Assembly: GCA_028583405.1 (NCBI GenBank)
Contig: CM053256.1
Span: 1,172,424 to 1,236,423, forward strand
Length of the DNA stretch: 64,000 nucleotides
Direction: 5' to 3'
DNA from: Pogonophryne albipinna
Taxonomy: Eukaryota > Chordata > Actinopteri > Perciformes > Artedidraconidae
This document shows positions 33,991 to 48,907 of this stretch, piece after piece. Both the position numbers and the translations under genes were made by a program. Position 1 is the first letter of the stretch. Each line of letters opens with the position of its first letter. Under the pieces are notes generated by a model, which was not told the DNA's origin, made no database searches, and was given only the letters and a program-made list of their open reading frames with translations.

Positions 33991-36900
33991 TTTGATCCAT
34001 GGAGAGTGTTACTTTTATTTCTGAAGACACTAAATCATTGATTGGAAACTAATCAATGAGCTGAAACTCACTAAAGCCCTGAGGGGAATGGTAGATTTGG
34101 GTAAGAAGTCTCAGTAGATCCATAAGGAGCGACCTTTTTTGCAATGTTCTCCTATTGTCATTTAATTGTTAGTATAAAAGTATTGATTACATCTGTTTCA
34201 TTAAATACAGAAGGGTTGCACAATTTTGAAAACATAATAATTGCAATGATTTTGGCTGATAAAGCTATTAAGATATATACTTTTTTATATTAAGATAAGA
34301 TGTCAATGTCAAACACTCGTGATAAATCTGGAAACCTCAGCCTGTTTACAAAAAGAATTAGGGCAATTTATTCACATTACCAATTTTGACCCAAAGTTGC
34401 TCCCGAACTACCAGTTTATCATGAATCACATGAAAAGGCTTTGACATTGACTTCAATCAGCGGACATCAGCGAGCAGCCATAACTACCTCCACTGTAACT
34501 GCTGTGATGCACCCGTTGGCTTTAGGTGTGGTGAAGATGGAGGAAAGGCATTTTGCCCAACAAGCGATAGCCAGTTTCTTGAAGTTGCACCGGAGTGAAG
34601 AAGCTCTTAGTGACGGCAGCTTCTCAAAGTTTTAGCAAAGTGTCGGAAAATTGTGGGACTTAATAATTCAGAAATCATTTAATACTAAAGGTTCAAAACC
34701 CTATAATTTCTCAGTCAGTTTTTCATGCTTTTCTGAACCACCACACATGTTTTATTTACTATATACTGGTAATTAATAATGATTAATTACAGATTATTAT
34801 TGTGATAATGCGAATAAATGTTTTAATCGATTGACAGCATTCCTTTTCATTTTTATTTTAAGTCTTTACAAAAGTTCTTAGTCCAGGACTTCCTTGCAGC
34901 ACCACCATATTTCATTTAGAATATTTTCACATATTTTTCCTTTACTAAACAATGCACTCGCTTCGATTTGGATATTGCACTTGTCAATTTTTGTTAAAAT
35001 TGCAATACATTCTGCAGCCCTTTGCATCTGATCGCAACAAATACATGAAATAACGAGTATAGAAGGAGCCTTTCTTAGTTGTGTTGGTGTCTTGAAAGAG
35101 CGGGCCCTCAGTCTTGAGTCTTCAGCCGGCTCCACGTTAACCCAGATCAATGCAACAAGACCATATAGCCTACACAAGTTATATTTTAGTTACTCCCTTT
35201 TTTTAAACTAAGGGTAATGATGAATGAATGAATGAATGAGTGTTTGGCTAGTGTCCCCTCCCCCTCATTCAAGTGGACCAGACTACCCGTCAGTTATTCA
35301 CACGGTTCACTTCACCTGCATTGTAAGCAAGTATTGTACCACACCTTAATCATATCAAAGTGAATCCCTGTCATTGTTCAACCTTAAATGAAGTTGAGGT
35401 ATTTGATGGCTTCAAATACCATTAAAAATAGATTTTAAAATATATTGGAATTTAATATATGGCGTTATGAATGGATTGTATGCATACTGTAAAGGGTATA
35501 ACGTTCCATTAGGACTGACCAAAACCAAAAACCACCCCTTCATTTACAATCTTACGAGGCCGTAGCTTTTCATTCAGTAAAGCCATAAATTAAGGTGTTG
35601 TTTTGAAGGTTTTTGGTCAGTTTAGGTTGTTTTTTTTATCACATAATTGTATAAACTCTGCATATAACTCATAATTAATGATGTGCTCTTTTTAAACGAC
35701 AATGTTTTAGCAATGAGATTCCAATTTTTTAAATTGATAGATAATTATAGTATCTCTGGCTACCATAATGAAATCCTTAATGCACTATTACGGAGTGTTT
35801 TCAGGAGTAAATTAGGGTTGAATTCATAATTTATCTTGAATTAGCTACTATTTGTTTCACCGTTCAACCTGAGCTATTTCTTTACATGTCTCACAAAGTG
35901 ACATTTGAATAATGTTCGACTAAAGAATGAATGCATTGTATGTAACTCTCATGTCACATTTGTATTAAATTGAGTGTTCATTCAGATTAAAAACTATATT
36001 GTACTGTATATATGCTGTGTACTGTATGTGGATATCCACCCACATAAACAGTGTTTCAATTTCTCACGTACGTAAAAAGCAAAGAGGGCTTTGTTTTTCT
36101 TATTTGCAAAGTTTATGGTATATTCCCTGAATAGAAAGAACATGGAAATAATCCAATGGCACAGCAACGTGTGGGTGTCTGTTTGTATTGTGGGTGAATT
36201 TACAATGCCTAAAGTCAACAGTGGATCATACATGAAGGGGACATTTTGGAGGTTGATTCAGTTCAGTGGAAATATGAGACAGTCTTATTGTGAAGAGTCA
36301 CCTCTGTTACTCATAGTCATTGTATAATCTGTTATTGACAAGTATTGTGTGTCATTAGTTTAAAAAAGTGATAACGGAAAAGTAAGTTGGACGAATATTT
36401 GTAATCCCCCTGTAGCTTATGATGATATCCTGACTTTCTTTCATGTTACCTGCTTATTGTAAGTGTGAAATGAATATGACAAGAACCTGCAAATATAAAC
36501 TACTAAAACATATATAAAAAACAAAGATCATGACGAGAAGAAAGGGGGGAAAAAGAGCTGTAGGCAAATACTATGCAAACATCACATCCATTTCTGGGAA
36601 TGACACTGAATTTCAATTACTGCAATAAATTCAAAGTTCAACGTGAATGAATAAACGTTACGTCAACCAGCTGTTATCAGAAACACAATCTTCTCTAATG
36701 GCGGTGCACTAAAACTCCACCAAGGGTTTGCATGAGTGAAAGAAATGCTTAATGTTTAGGGATGTTTCCTTCGTCTTTCTATTTTCATTCTCACATAAAC
36801 AGACTTTTCATAAAAAAACATTTGACTGTTTTGCCTTTCGAAGCATTTCACCAGAGAAGTCCCGTCTGTTCTCCAGTGATAATGATCTTTTAATATAATA

Positions 36901-37170
36901 AAAAGCAATCATTACTGTAATACATGTTGTTATAGTAGGACATGTTTCCGTAAGTGTACCTCCTCTAGTTCAAAGTACATCTAACATGAATGACAGTACT
37001 CAAATGTCACATCCCGAAGGCTAAAAAATGACTTTTAGTTTAGTGATCTGAGTGAGAAAAAGGCAAGAGGAGTCAAACATTATATTGTATAGATTTAGGC
37101 GGTTAACAGATCGTACACCTTAAAGCTTTTTTACATAATTTTAGTTGGCTTGCTGAGAAGCTGTTTTGTA
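33991..37170. other. AT-rich non-coding stretch
   Basis: I see no exon. A possible hAT relic spans about 34210-34840: it has a 'gggttgcacaattttgaaaac' start and ends with a 'ttaatcgattgacagc' piece like the termini of the hAT elements here, but without a clear duplication. A short (AATG)n lies at 35221-35240. The open frames here are short and lack domains. Confidence 0.45.
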
Positions 37171-37676
37171 ACTCAGGCCATTGACTAATTTCCTGTATTT
37201 TATTTATAGGCTTTATTTTAAAGAGTATAAGGAACTTGTATTTTATTTAATTTAGTATAGACCAGAAATAAACAATAGACACAAGTCTATGATGCAGGGG
37301 TGGGAGAAGTATTCAGTTCCTAACTTGAGTGAAAGTACCAATACATTAATGTCAAAGTACTCCATTACAAGTAAAAGTCCTGTGTTTAAAACCTCACTCA
37401 AGCATAAACACAGAGGGCTTAACAGCAACATTTACTGTTACGGTTAAAGTACTCATTCTGCCTCAGTCTTTCATCTTATATCTCATAATATAAATGACAT
37501 TATTGGAGTTAACAGTGTTGTTTACAGCTGTCCTTCCTTATCATGCATTTGATAATTGTTTACCTTTTGTAGATTAAACAGTTATTCCACTGGGTTAATC
37601 TTGAAGGATTCATCACCTTAAAGGTTTATAACATGTTTTTTAATGCACAATCTGAAAAAGTACCTAAAGTGAGGCT

Positions 37677-37712
37677 GTGGCGCAGTGGGATATAATAGTT
37701 TTCCACAGTATT
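37677..37712 (+). other. tRNA-like A-box in each array unit (possible SINE relic)
   Basis: GGCTGTGGCGCAGTGGGA fits the RNA polymerase III A-box pattern TGGCnnAGTGG and resembles the head of tRNA-derived SINEs. No B-box was seen downstream. It repeats in every unit. Confidence 0.25.
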
Positions 37713-38033
37713 GAATGCATGTAAGTTGCTTTGAATAAAAGTGTCTAACAAGTGACATGTACAGCATGTCAGATATATCAAGTGGAGTAAAAGTTCTATA
37801 TTCACCTTTGAGATATAATGGAGTAGAAGCATAAAGTAGTATTTAATAATGGAAATACTTAAGTACAATTTTGAGTTACTTGTACTTTACTTAAGAGGAG
37901 CACTTGAGTAAATGCATCGTACCTCCACCGGTATGATGATACAACATAACAAGCTCACAACAAAACAGAAACAATTGGACTAACACAAAAATACATTTAA
38001 AGGATCACTCCAACATTGGAAATAAGTACGTTG

Positions 38034-38258
<225 letters not shown>

Positions 38259-39377
38259 ACACCCTTTCTTCATGATGTGTTGGGCCACCCCGCAGTGGTC
38301 TGTGTCGATATAAATTGGCTTTGCAATAGGTGAGGGGTATGCATTTTCTAAGAATCCTTGAATTCAAATAACTTCTCCATTGAGTTTTAAATATTTATAT
38401 ATTACCGAATAATAATTGTATGTATTGTCTGTAGAATATTTTCATCCAGAACCGCAAACAATATTTCCAAAGATGTTGATTTAGAAAACATATTGTGGAC
38501 AGCTCTGAATAAAGTCCACAAACTTGCAAGATTTGGACGTTAGAAACCGAATGCAACTGGTCCTCCTTCTTCCTCAAAAAGGAGGGACTTTGAATGACAA
38601 ACTTCTGTTATACAGCGCCATCTGGTGTTTGATGCAAGGCTGAAAACAATGGTGCACATTCAACAGGGATGTTTGTACCTGCCATGTCACTGTTTCTTTT
38701 TTATTTAAACTAACCTGTATTTAAAGATTACTAAAAACAAAAGTCCTACCGCCTTAGCACTTGCAAAACTGACAACTTACGTACTTAAATCTAGATTTCC
38801 CTTGTTTCCTAAAGATTGCTTCATCATGTAAATTCTGATGTGAAGCAAGATGATGGGTGTGACTGACATATATATATTTTTTGGATCTGTTCAGAGTATA
38901 ACTACCTGCCTATAATAACTCATAGTTTGTATTAAAATAAATCTGTTTTTTGAGAGCTTAAACACACAGAGGAGTCAGCCATTACAGACATTACTATGAC
39001 CCCCCCGAAGACTCAGGCCATTGACTAATTTCCTGTATTTTATTTATAGGCTTTATTTTAAAGAGTATAAGGAACTTGTATTTTTTTTTATTTAGTATAG
39101 ACCAGAAATAAACAATAGACACAAGTCTATGATGCAGGGGTGGGAGAAGTATTCAGTTCCTAACTTGAGTGAAAGTACCAATACATTAATGTCAAAGTAC
39201 TCCATTACAAGTAAAAGTCCTGTGTTTAAAACCTCACTCAAGCATAAATACAGAGGGCTTAACAGCAACATTTACTGTTACGGTTAAAGTACTCATTCTG
39301 CCTCAGTCTTTCATCTTATATCTCATAATATAAATGACATTATTGGAGTTAATAGTGTTGTTTACAGCTGTCCTTAT

Positions 39378-39999
39378 TAGGGCTGAACGATTAATCGATT
39401 TTAAATCGAAATCGAGATTTTAAATGATGCGATTATCAAATTACAAAGCCTGCGATTTTTTAAAACTTTTTTTTTTTACATTTATTTTTATTTTTATTGT
39501 GTGTCAGTCATCCACACCAATCAGAAGTGCTGTGCTCCACATGTACCAGCCATTGTTAATCAATCAGAAGTGGCCCATGATAGAAGGTGATAGACAGATT
39601 GATCCAATCACCTGCCAAGTGCTTTTGAAAGTGCCTGCCCTTTCCAAATGGCTTCCAATGGAGCTCTCCTAGATGGTTTGGTGAAACAAACCATGTGAGT
39701 CAGGTTAGTAAAGCTCCATCACATGTTTCTATTACAGGGTGAACCTGAAACTGAAGCTTGACTTTAAAGCAACCCAACGGAAGTTTCATGTAAGTTTAGT
39801 TTTTTCACTCGTAGCTCGGGCTGCGGGGGTGCTAGAGACGGGAGTACGTTGATACGACCTTCCTAGCCGGAGTTATGGCCGCATTTTACAATAAACTTCC
39901 GTTGGGTTGCTTAAAAACAAATATCGCAATTCGAATCGCAATCGCAATATTTGTCAGAAAAATCTCAATTAGATTTTTTCCCAAAATCGTGCAGCCCTA
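39378..39999. mobile_element. hAT MITE in array unit 2
   Basis: The ends are TAGGGCTGAACGATTAATCG and CGTGCAGCCCTA. The duplication GTCCTTAT lies on both sides (39370-39377, 40000-40007). Inside is a shorter inverted-repeat element (about 39767-39912) with arms AAGCAACCCAACGGAAGTTT and its complement. Confidence 0.93.
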
Positions 40000-40499
40000 G
40001 TCCTTATCATGCATTTGATAATTGTTTACCTTTTGTAGATTAAACAGTTATTCCACTGGGTTAATCTTGAAGGATTCATCACCTTTAAGGTTTATAACAT
40101 GTTTTTTAATGCACAATCTGAAAAAGTACCTAAAGTGAGGCTGTGGCGCAGTGGGATATAATAGTTTTCCACAGTATTGAATGCATGTAAGTTGCTTTGA
40201 ATAAAAGTGTCTAACAAGTGACATGTACAGCATGTCAGATATATCAAGTGGAGTAAAAGTTCTATATTCACCTTTGAGATATAATGGAGTAGAAGCATAA
40301 AGTAGTATTTAATAATGGAAATACTTAAGTACAATTTTGAGTTACTTGTACTTTACTTAAGAGGAGCACTTGAGTAAATGCATCGTACCTCCACCGGTAT
40401 GATGATACAACATAACAAGCTCACAACAAAACAGAAACAATTGGACTAACACAAAAATACATTTAAAGGATCACTCCAACATTGGAAATAAGTACGTTG

Positions 40500-40753
<254 letters not shown>

Positions 40754-41863
40754 CTTCATGATGTGTTGGGCCACCCCGCAGTGGTCTGTGTCGATATAAA
40801 TTGGCTTTGCAATAGGTGAGGGGTATGCATTTTCTAAGAATCCTTGAATTCAAATAACTTCTCCATTGAGTTTTAAATATTTATATATTACCGAATAATA
40901 ATTGTATGTATTGTCTGTAGAATATTTTCATCCAGAACCGCAAACAATATTTCCAAAGATGTTGATTTAGAAAACATATTGTGGACAGCTCTGAATAAAG
41001 TCCACAAACTTGCAAGATTTGGACGTTAGAAACCGAATGCAACTGGTCCTCCTTCTTCCTCAAAAAGGAGGGACTTTGAATGACAAACTTCTGTTATACA
41101 GCGCCATCTGGTGTTTGATGCAAGGCTGAAAACAATGGTGCACATTCAACAGGGATGTTTGTACCTGCCATGTCACTGTTTCTTTTTTATTTAAACTAAC
41201 CTGTATTTAAAGATTACTAAAAACAAAAGTCCTACCGCCTTAGCACTTGCAAAACTGACAACTTACGTACTTAAATCTAGATTTCCCTTGTTTCCTAAAG
41301 ATTGCTTCATCATGTAAATTCTGATGTGAAGCAAGATGATGGGTGTGACTGACATATATATATTTTTTGGATCTGTTCAGAGTATAACTACCTGCCTATA
41401 ATAACTCATAGTTTGTATTAAAATAAATCTGTTTTTTGAGAGCTTAAACACACAGAGGAGTCAGCCATTACAGACATTACTATGACCCCCCCGAAGACTC
41501 AGGCCATTGACTAATTTCCTGTATTTTATTTATAGGCTTTATTTTAAAGAGTATAAGGAACTTGTATTTTTTTTTATTTAGTATAGACCAGAAATAAACA
41601 ATAGACACAAGTCTATGATGCAGGGGTGGGAGAAGTATTCAGTTCCTAACTTGAGTGAAAGTACCAATACATTAATGTCAAAGTACTCCATTACAAGTAA
41701 AAGTCCTGTGTTTAAAACCTCACTCAAGCATAAATACAGAGGGCTTAACAGCAACATTTACTGTTACGGTTAAAGTACTCATTCTGCCTCAGTCTTTCAT
41801 CTTATATCTCATAATATAAATGACATTATTGGAGTTAATAGTGTTGTTTACAGCTGTCCTTAT

Positions 41864-42486
41864 TAGGGCTGAACGATTAATCGATTTTAAATCGAAATCG
41901 AGATTTTAAATGATGCGATTATCAAATTACAAAGCCTGCGATTTTTTAAAACTTTTTTTTTTTACATTTATTTTTTATTTTTATTGTGTGTCAGTCATCC
42001 ACACCAATCAGAAGTGCTGTGCTCCACATGTACCAGCCATTGTTAATCAATCAGAAGTGGCCCATGATAGAAGGTGATAGACAGATTGATCCAATCACCT
42101 GCCAAGTGCTTTTGAAAGTGCCTGCCCTTTCCAAATGGCTTCCAATGGAGCTCTCCTAGATGGTTTGGTGAAACAAACCATGTGAGTCAGGTTAGTAAAG
42201 CTCCATCACATGTTTCTATTACAGGGTGAACCTGAAACTGAAGCTTGACTTTAAAGCAACCCAACGGAAGTTTCATGTAAGTTTAGTTTTTTCACTCGTA
42301 GCTCGGGCTGCGGGGGTGCTAGAGACGGGAGTACGTTGATACGACCTTCCTAGCCGGAGTTATGGCCGCATTTTACAATAAACTTCCGTTGGGTTGCTTA
42401 AAAACAAATATCGCAATTCGAATCGCAATCGCAATATTTGTCAGAAAAATCTCAATTAGATTTTTTCCCAAAATCGTGCAGCCCTA
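41864..42486. mobile_element. hAT MITE in array unit 3
   Basis: The same element and the same GTCCTTAT duplication (41856-41863, 42487-42494) as in unit 2. The insertion therefore happened before these units were duplicated. Confidence 0.93.
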
Positions 42487-42986
42487 GTCCTTATCATGCA
42501 TTTGATAATTGTTTACCTTTTGTAGATTAAACAGTTATTCCACTGGGTTAATCTTGAAGGATTCATCACCTTTAAGGTTTATAACATGTTTTTTAATGCA
42601 CAATCTGAAAAAGTACCTAAAGTGAGGCTGTGGCGCAGTGGGATATAATAGTTTTCCACAGTATTGAATGCATGTAAGTTGCTTTGAATAAAAGTGTCTA
42701 ACAAGTGACATGTACAGCATGTCAGATATATCAAGTGGAGTAAAAGTTCTATATTCACCTTTGAGATATAATGGAGTAGAAGCATAAAGTAGTATTTAAT
42801 AATGGAAATACTTAAGTACAATTTTGAGTTACTTGTACTTTACTTAAGAGGAGCACTTGAGTAAATGCATCGTACCTCCACCGGTATGATGATACAACAT
42901 AACAAGCTCACAACAAAACAGAAACAATTGGACTAACACAAAAATACATTTAAAGGATCACTCCAACATTGGAAATAAGTACGTTG

Positions 42987-43206
<220 letters not shown>

Positions 43207-44317
43207 CTTCATGATGTGTTGGGCCACCCCGCAGTGGTCTGTGTCAATATAAATTGGCTTTGCAATAGGTGAGGGGTATGCATTTTCTAAGAATCCTTGA
43301 ATTCAAATAACTTCTCCATTGAGTTTTAAATATTTATATATTACCCGGCAGAATAATTGTATATATTGTCTGTAGAATATTTTCATCCAGAACCGCAAAC
43401 AATATTTCCAAAGATGTTGATTTAGAAAACATATTGTGGACAGCTCTGAATAAAGTCCACAAACTTGCAAGATTTGGACGTTAGAAACCGAATGCAACTG
43501 GTCCTCCTTCTTCCTCAAAAAGGAGGGACTTTGAATGACAAACTTCTGTTATACAGCGCCATCTGGTGTTTGATGCAAGGCTGAAAACAATGGTGCACAT
43601 TCAACAGGGATGTTTGTACCTGCCATGTCACTGTTTCTTTTTTATTTAAACTAACCTGTATTTAAAGATTACTAAAAACAAAGTCCTACCGCCTTAGCAC
43701 TTGCAAAACTGACAACTTACGTACTTAAATCTAGATTTCCCTTGTTTCCTAAAGATTGCTTCATCATGTAAATTCTGATGTGAAGCAAGATGATGGGTGT
43801 GACTGACATATATATATTTTTTGGATCTGTTCAGAGTATAACTACCTGCCTATAATAACTCATAGTTTGTATTAAAATAAATCTGTTTTTTGAGAGCTTA
43901 AACACACAGAGGAGTCAGCCATTACAGACATTACTATGACCCCCCCGAAGACTCAGGCCATTGACTAATTTCCTGTATTTTATTTATAGGCTTTATTTTA
44001 AAGAGTATAAGGAACTTGTATTTTTTTTTATTTAGTATAGACCAGAAATAAACAATAGACACAAGTCTATGATGCAGGGGTGGGAGAAGTATTCAGTTCC
44101 TAACTTGAGTGAAAGTACCAATACATTAATGTCAAAGTACTCCATTACAAGTGAAAGTCCTGTGTTTAAAACCTCACTCAAGCATAAATACAGAGGGCTT
44201 AACAGCAACATTTACTGTTACGGTTAAAGTACTCATTCTGCCTCAGTCTTTCATCTTATATCTCATAATATAAATGACATTATTGGAGTTAATAGTGTTG
44301 TTTACAGCTGTCCTTAT

Positions 44318-44940
44318 TAGGGCTGAACGATTAATCGATTTTAAATCGAAATCGCGATTTTAAATGATGCGATTATCAAATTACAAAGCCTGCGATTTTT
44401 TAAAACTTTTTTTTTTTACATTTCTTTTTTATTTTTCTTGTGTCTCAGTCATCCACACCAATCAGAAGTGCTGTGCTCCACATGTACCAGCCATTGTTAA
44501 TCAATCAGAAGTGGCCCATGATAGAAGGTGATAGACAGATTGATCCAATCACCTGCCAAGTGCTTTTGAAAGTGCCTGCCCTTTCCAAATGGCTTCCAAT
44601 GGAGCTCTCCTAGATGGTTTGGTGAAACAAACCATGTGAGTCAGGTTAGTAAAGCTCCATCACATGTTTCTATTACAGGGTGAACCTGAAACTGAAGCTT
44701 GACTTTAAAGCAACCCAACGGAAGTTTCATGTAAGTTTAGTTTTTTCACTCGTAGCTCGGGCTGCGGGGGTGCTAGAGACGGGAGTACGTTGATACGACC
44801 TTCCTAGCCGGAGTTATGGCCGCATTTTACAATAAACTTCCGTTGGGTCGCTTAAAAACAAATATCGCAATTCGAATCGCAATCGCAATATTTGTCAGAA
44901 AAATCTCAATTAGATTTTTTCCCAAAATCGTGCAGCCCTA
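44318..44940. mobile_element. hAT MITE in array unit 4
   Basis: The same insertion with the same duplication (44310-44317, 44941-44948). It shows a few private changes (for example 'tttcttttttatttttcttgtgtctcag'). Confidence 0.93.
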
Positions 44941-45441
44941 GTCCTTATCATGCATTTGATAATTGTTTACCTTTTGTAGATTAAACAGTTATTCCACTGG
45001 GTTAATCTTGAAGGATTCATCACCTTAAAGGTTTATAACATGTTTTTTAATGCACAATCTGAAAAAGTACCTAAAGTGAGGCTGTGGCGCAGTGGGATAT
45101 AATAGTTTTCCACAGTATTGAATGCATGTAAGTTGCTTTGAATAAAAGTGTCTAACAAGTGACATGTACAGTATGTCAGATATATCAAGTGGAGTAAAAG
45201 TTCTATATTCACCTTTGAGATATAATGGAGTAGAAGCATAAAGTAGTATTTAATAATGGAAATACTTAAGTACAATTTTGAGTTACTTGTACTTTACTTA
45301 AGAGGAGCACTTGAGTAAATGCATCGTACCTCCACCGGTATGATGATACAACATAACAAGCTCACAACAAAACAGAAACAATTGGACTAACACAAAAATA
45401 CATTTAAAGGATCACTCCAACATTGGAAATAAGTACGTTGA

Positions 45442-45588
<147 letters not shown>

Positions 45589-46444
45589 CTTCATGATGTG
45601 TTGGGCCACCCCGCAGTGGTCTGTGTCAATATAAATTGGCTTTGCAATAGGTGAGGGGTATGCATTTTCTAAGAATCCTTGAATTCAAATAACTTCTCCA
45701 TTGAGTTTTAAATATTTATATATTACCCGGCAGAATAATTGTATGTATTGTCTGTAGAATATTTTCATCCTGAACCGCAAACAATATTTCCAAAGATGTT
45801 GATTTAGAAAACATATTGTGGACAGCTCTGAATAAAGTCCACAAACTTGTAAGATTTGGATGTTAGAAACCGAATGCAACTGGTCCTCCTTCTTCCTCAA
45901 AAAGGAGGGACTTTGAATGACAAACTTCTGTTATACAGCGCCATCTGGTGTTTGATGCAAGGCTGAAAACAATGGTGCACATTCAACAGGGATGTTTGCC
46001 ATGTCACTGTTTCTTTTTTATTTAAACTAACCTGTATTTAAAGATTACTAAAAACAAAAGTCCTACCGCCTTAGCACTTGCAAAACTGACAACTTACGTA
46101 CTTAAATCTAGATTTCCCTTGTTTCCTAAAGATTGCTTCATCATGTAAATTTTGATGTGAAGCAAGATGATGGGTGTGACTGACATATATATATTTTTTG
46201 GATCTGTTCAGAGTATAACTACCTGCCTATAATAACTCATAGTTTGTATTAAAATAAATCTGTTTTTTGAGAGCTTAAACACACAGAGGAGTCAGCCATT
46301 ACAGACATTACTATGACCCCCCCGAAGACTCAGGCCATTGACTAATTTCCTGTATTTTATTTATAGGCTTTATTTTAAAGAGTATAGGGAACTTGTATAT
46401 GGTTTTATTTAGTATAGACCAGACAAATACAGCATAAATACATA

Positions 46445-48178
46445 CATGGGCGTAGGAAGCATCCTGAATGTGGGGGAGACATTTTTAACGGCGGGGTGTG
46501 GGGGTCGCCTTTCCTGTATTCTGGTGCATTTTATCAGGTGGTTTGATACTTTTATGTGGCTATACTAGCATGAGGAAAATGATGGGTACATTTTGTAATT
46601 TCATCCAGTAGTAAAGAAAGGAAACATATTTTATTATTAATTCAGAGCCGTCTTTGAATTAATAAAAAGCAGTTTAAATGCCCATTTTTTGTACATTTAT
46701 ATACAACAATAAATATTTGTGAGTGCATTGAGAGATATTGTTGTGGAGAGTCATTTATATATAAATCGCAAAATACATTTGTGAATCCTTCTGTGAGCAT
46801 TTATTAATATTGAGACTGATCTGACTCCATACAGATGTTAAGTTCACCTAGGAATGGTATCATTGACTTAAATGTTGCTCTTCCGTCTATATTGGTCATA
46901 TGATGCCCCTTGACTGAAATGCTTCCTGTTCAATATCCCCACTGATTTCCTTAACATTCTGGGATGAGAGTCCACATCACAATTTACTCTAAACTGTCAT
47001 TTCCCTTTCATCACTCACCTCAGCAACGGACCTCTCTCCACTGTCCCTGTGTTCTGCCTCTGACTCACTCTCAAGCGCCTAGATGTCAAGAGAGGTGCAG
47101 TGATCACTATTTATTGAGCAGTATACTCTTTCACATTGAATCATAACAAGTCATACTGAATGTAAATACAACTGACTCTAAAGTAAGTCCCAGTCTGTGA
47201 CATTGGACATTTTGAAGACTCAAAGCCCCAAGCAGTAGGTAGAATATTAGCTAGTCTATGTAATGTGCACAGAAAATAAACAGTTAACTGAATACTGGGA
47301 TGGAAATGGCCTATAAGCACTCAGTAAAACATAAACACACAAAAAGCTTCTGAATGATAAGAAGTATAATTCAAATATAATGCACATTATCATATTGAGA
47401 GAGAGTACCGAAGTTAAAGAACTCAGAAAATAATCTCTTATCGAACTGAGGCTCCAGTAAAACACACTGACTGCGTCTGACATGTTATGATCATATTGGG
47501 GATATGGTGTTTACATGAGCACAGAGAGATCGGGTTATTCATGTTCCCTGTTTACATGATGAATACTAGTAACCTGGCATTTCGATGCCTTTTCTCATCT
47601 AAACTATTCAGTATTTCTATCTCTCTATCATGACATAAAGACGAAACTCCTCTCCAGAAGTGAGCCGCCGCCGCCATCACTGTTAACTGATTAACTGCTA
47701 TCAGCTGGTGACTTACTTTCCTTTTCTTTGAAAAAAATGTTCTTATGTCCATGTTGTCTGGGGGAGAAAACATATCAAACCAAGAGATCGTCAGCTTTGA
47801 TTTTCGCTGTATTAACCATGTCCTGAACACTTGGTGTGTGTGCCTTACCTCCGCTACCGGCATCGCTTCATACAACAGATCTGAGCTGTCCAACTATGGC
47901 ATCACTCCTTGAACATGCGCGCGCTATGTGAGAATCTGCCTTGGTACAAAGTAGCAGTGAAAACATGGTACGGAGTTTCATTGATTTGGGCATTCTCTCA
48001 ATAAGCAAGTGGAATGGATTTGATAGTGAAGCACTGGCACAGCGCTCTACAAAGTGCGGCGAGTGGATAGACCGATTCACGGACTTTCCACATGGTAAAA
48101 GTGGGGGGGTCTAAACTAATCATTTGAAAAAGTGGGGGGGACTTGTCCCACCCTCATATAATGGCTGCGACGCCCATG
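46445..48178 (-). mobile_element. hAT element ending the tandem array
   Basis: The ends CATGGGCGT / ACGCCCATG are inverted. The 8-bp duplication is AATACATA (46437-46444, 48179-48186). A minus-strand frame has MDIRTFFSKKRK at about 47754, a common start of hAT-type transposases, but it soon meets a stop. The element is an internally deleted derivative of 1734 bp. Confidence 0.88.
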
Positions 48179-48598
48179 AATACATAATTAAATGGCATTT
48201 AAAAACAGGCAGTACTACCACATCAGTGTCAATTGTGCGTATTGACACCTTGCTATACCCTTCCTTCACAGCATCTCCTAGGTGCAGTAGGATGTGGTTA
48301 TCCTCCTCATGTGTGCATGGTGCAAATACTAAGGGTTTAACGGTATCCGTATTCCTCCAGTACCGTCACGATTCGGACGGTTCGGACGTCACGGTTCGGC
48401 ACATGCAGTCACACGGCGAATACGCCTTTTTTTACGAGTGGGAAAAAAGTCTGTCACTCAGGGCAGTATTACACTATTTATAATCCAGGGGGCGGCATTG
48501 CGCCTAAAAGCCAGCCGCCCGTAAAGAACAAATGAAGAACAAGAACAAAACGCAACAAAACGAACACAATACATGAAGAAGAAAAGTTAGTAGCTAAT

Positions 48599-48778
48599 AT
48601 GGCGAGTTCACACAACACACAGGAGCTAGAAGACCCACCTGCTTCTTTTAAATCAGCTGTGTGGGAACATTTCGGGTTCCCTGTGGACTACAACAATGAT
48701 GGGGTGCGAGTTGTGGATCGGACGAGGACGGTGCGGTATGCTAGTGGTAACACGTCAAACATGCTCAATCACATCTGA
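48599..48778 (+). pseudogene. Degenerate BED finger of the 48330 element
   Basis: It starts MASSHNTQELEDPPASFKSA and continues with VWEHFGF and, later, YASGNTSNMLNH. The spacing is that of a ZBED-type BED finger, but the Cys pair is replaced and the frame stops right after the first His. Confidence 0.75.
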
Positions 48779-48781
48779 GTC

Positions 48782-48907
48782 AGTCTCAGTCCCCACGAGA
48801 GGGTTTTCTCGACGGCAGGTGACATAGTTACCGCCAACAGATCTGCCCTCACTACTGACAACGCAGACAAACTCATCTTTTTGAAGAACAACTTGAAAAT
48901 AGAGTAA
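48782..48907 (+). pseudogene. hAT C-terminal dimerisation fragment
   Basis: The frame has HERVFSTAGDIVTANRSAL, then D-N-A-D-K-L-I-F-L-K-N-N-L-K and a stop. This is the end of the hAT family dimerisation domain. It is almost directly joined to the BED fragment, so the catalytic core has been deleted. Confidence 0.85.

Noticed and set aside
37677..37712. A tRNA gene
   Set aside because: Only an A-box-like word is present. No B-box, cloverleaf or terminator follows.
37626..37868. An 80-codon frame repeated four times (37626, 40092, 42579, 45033)
   Set aside because: It recurs only because the unit is duplicated. It has no domain and no sign of selection for protein sequence.
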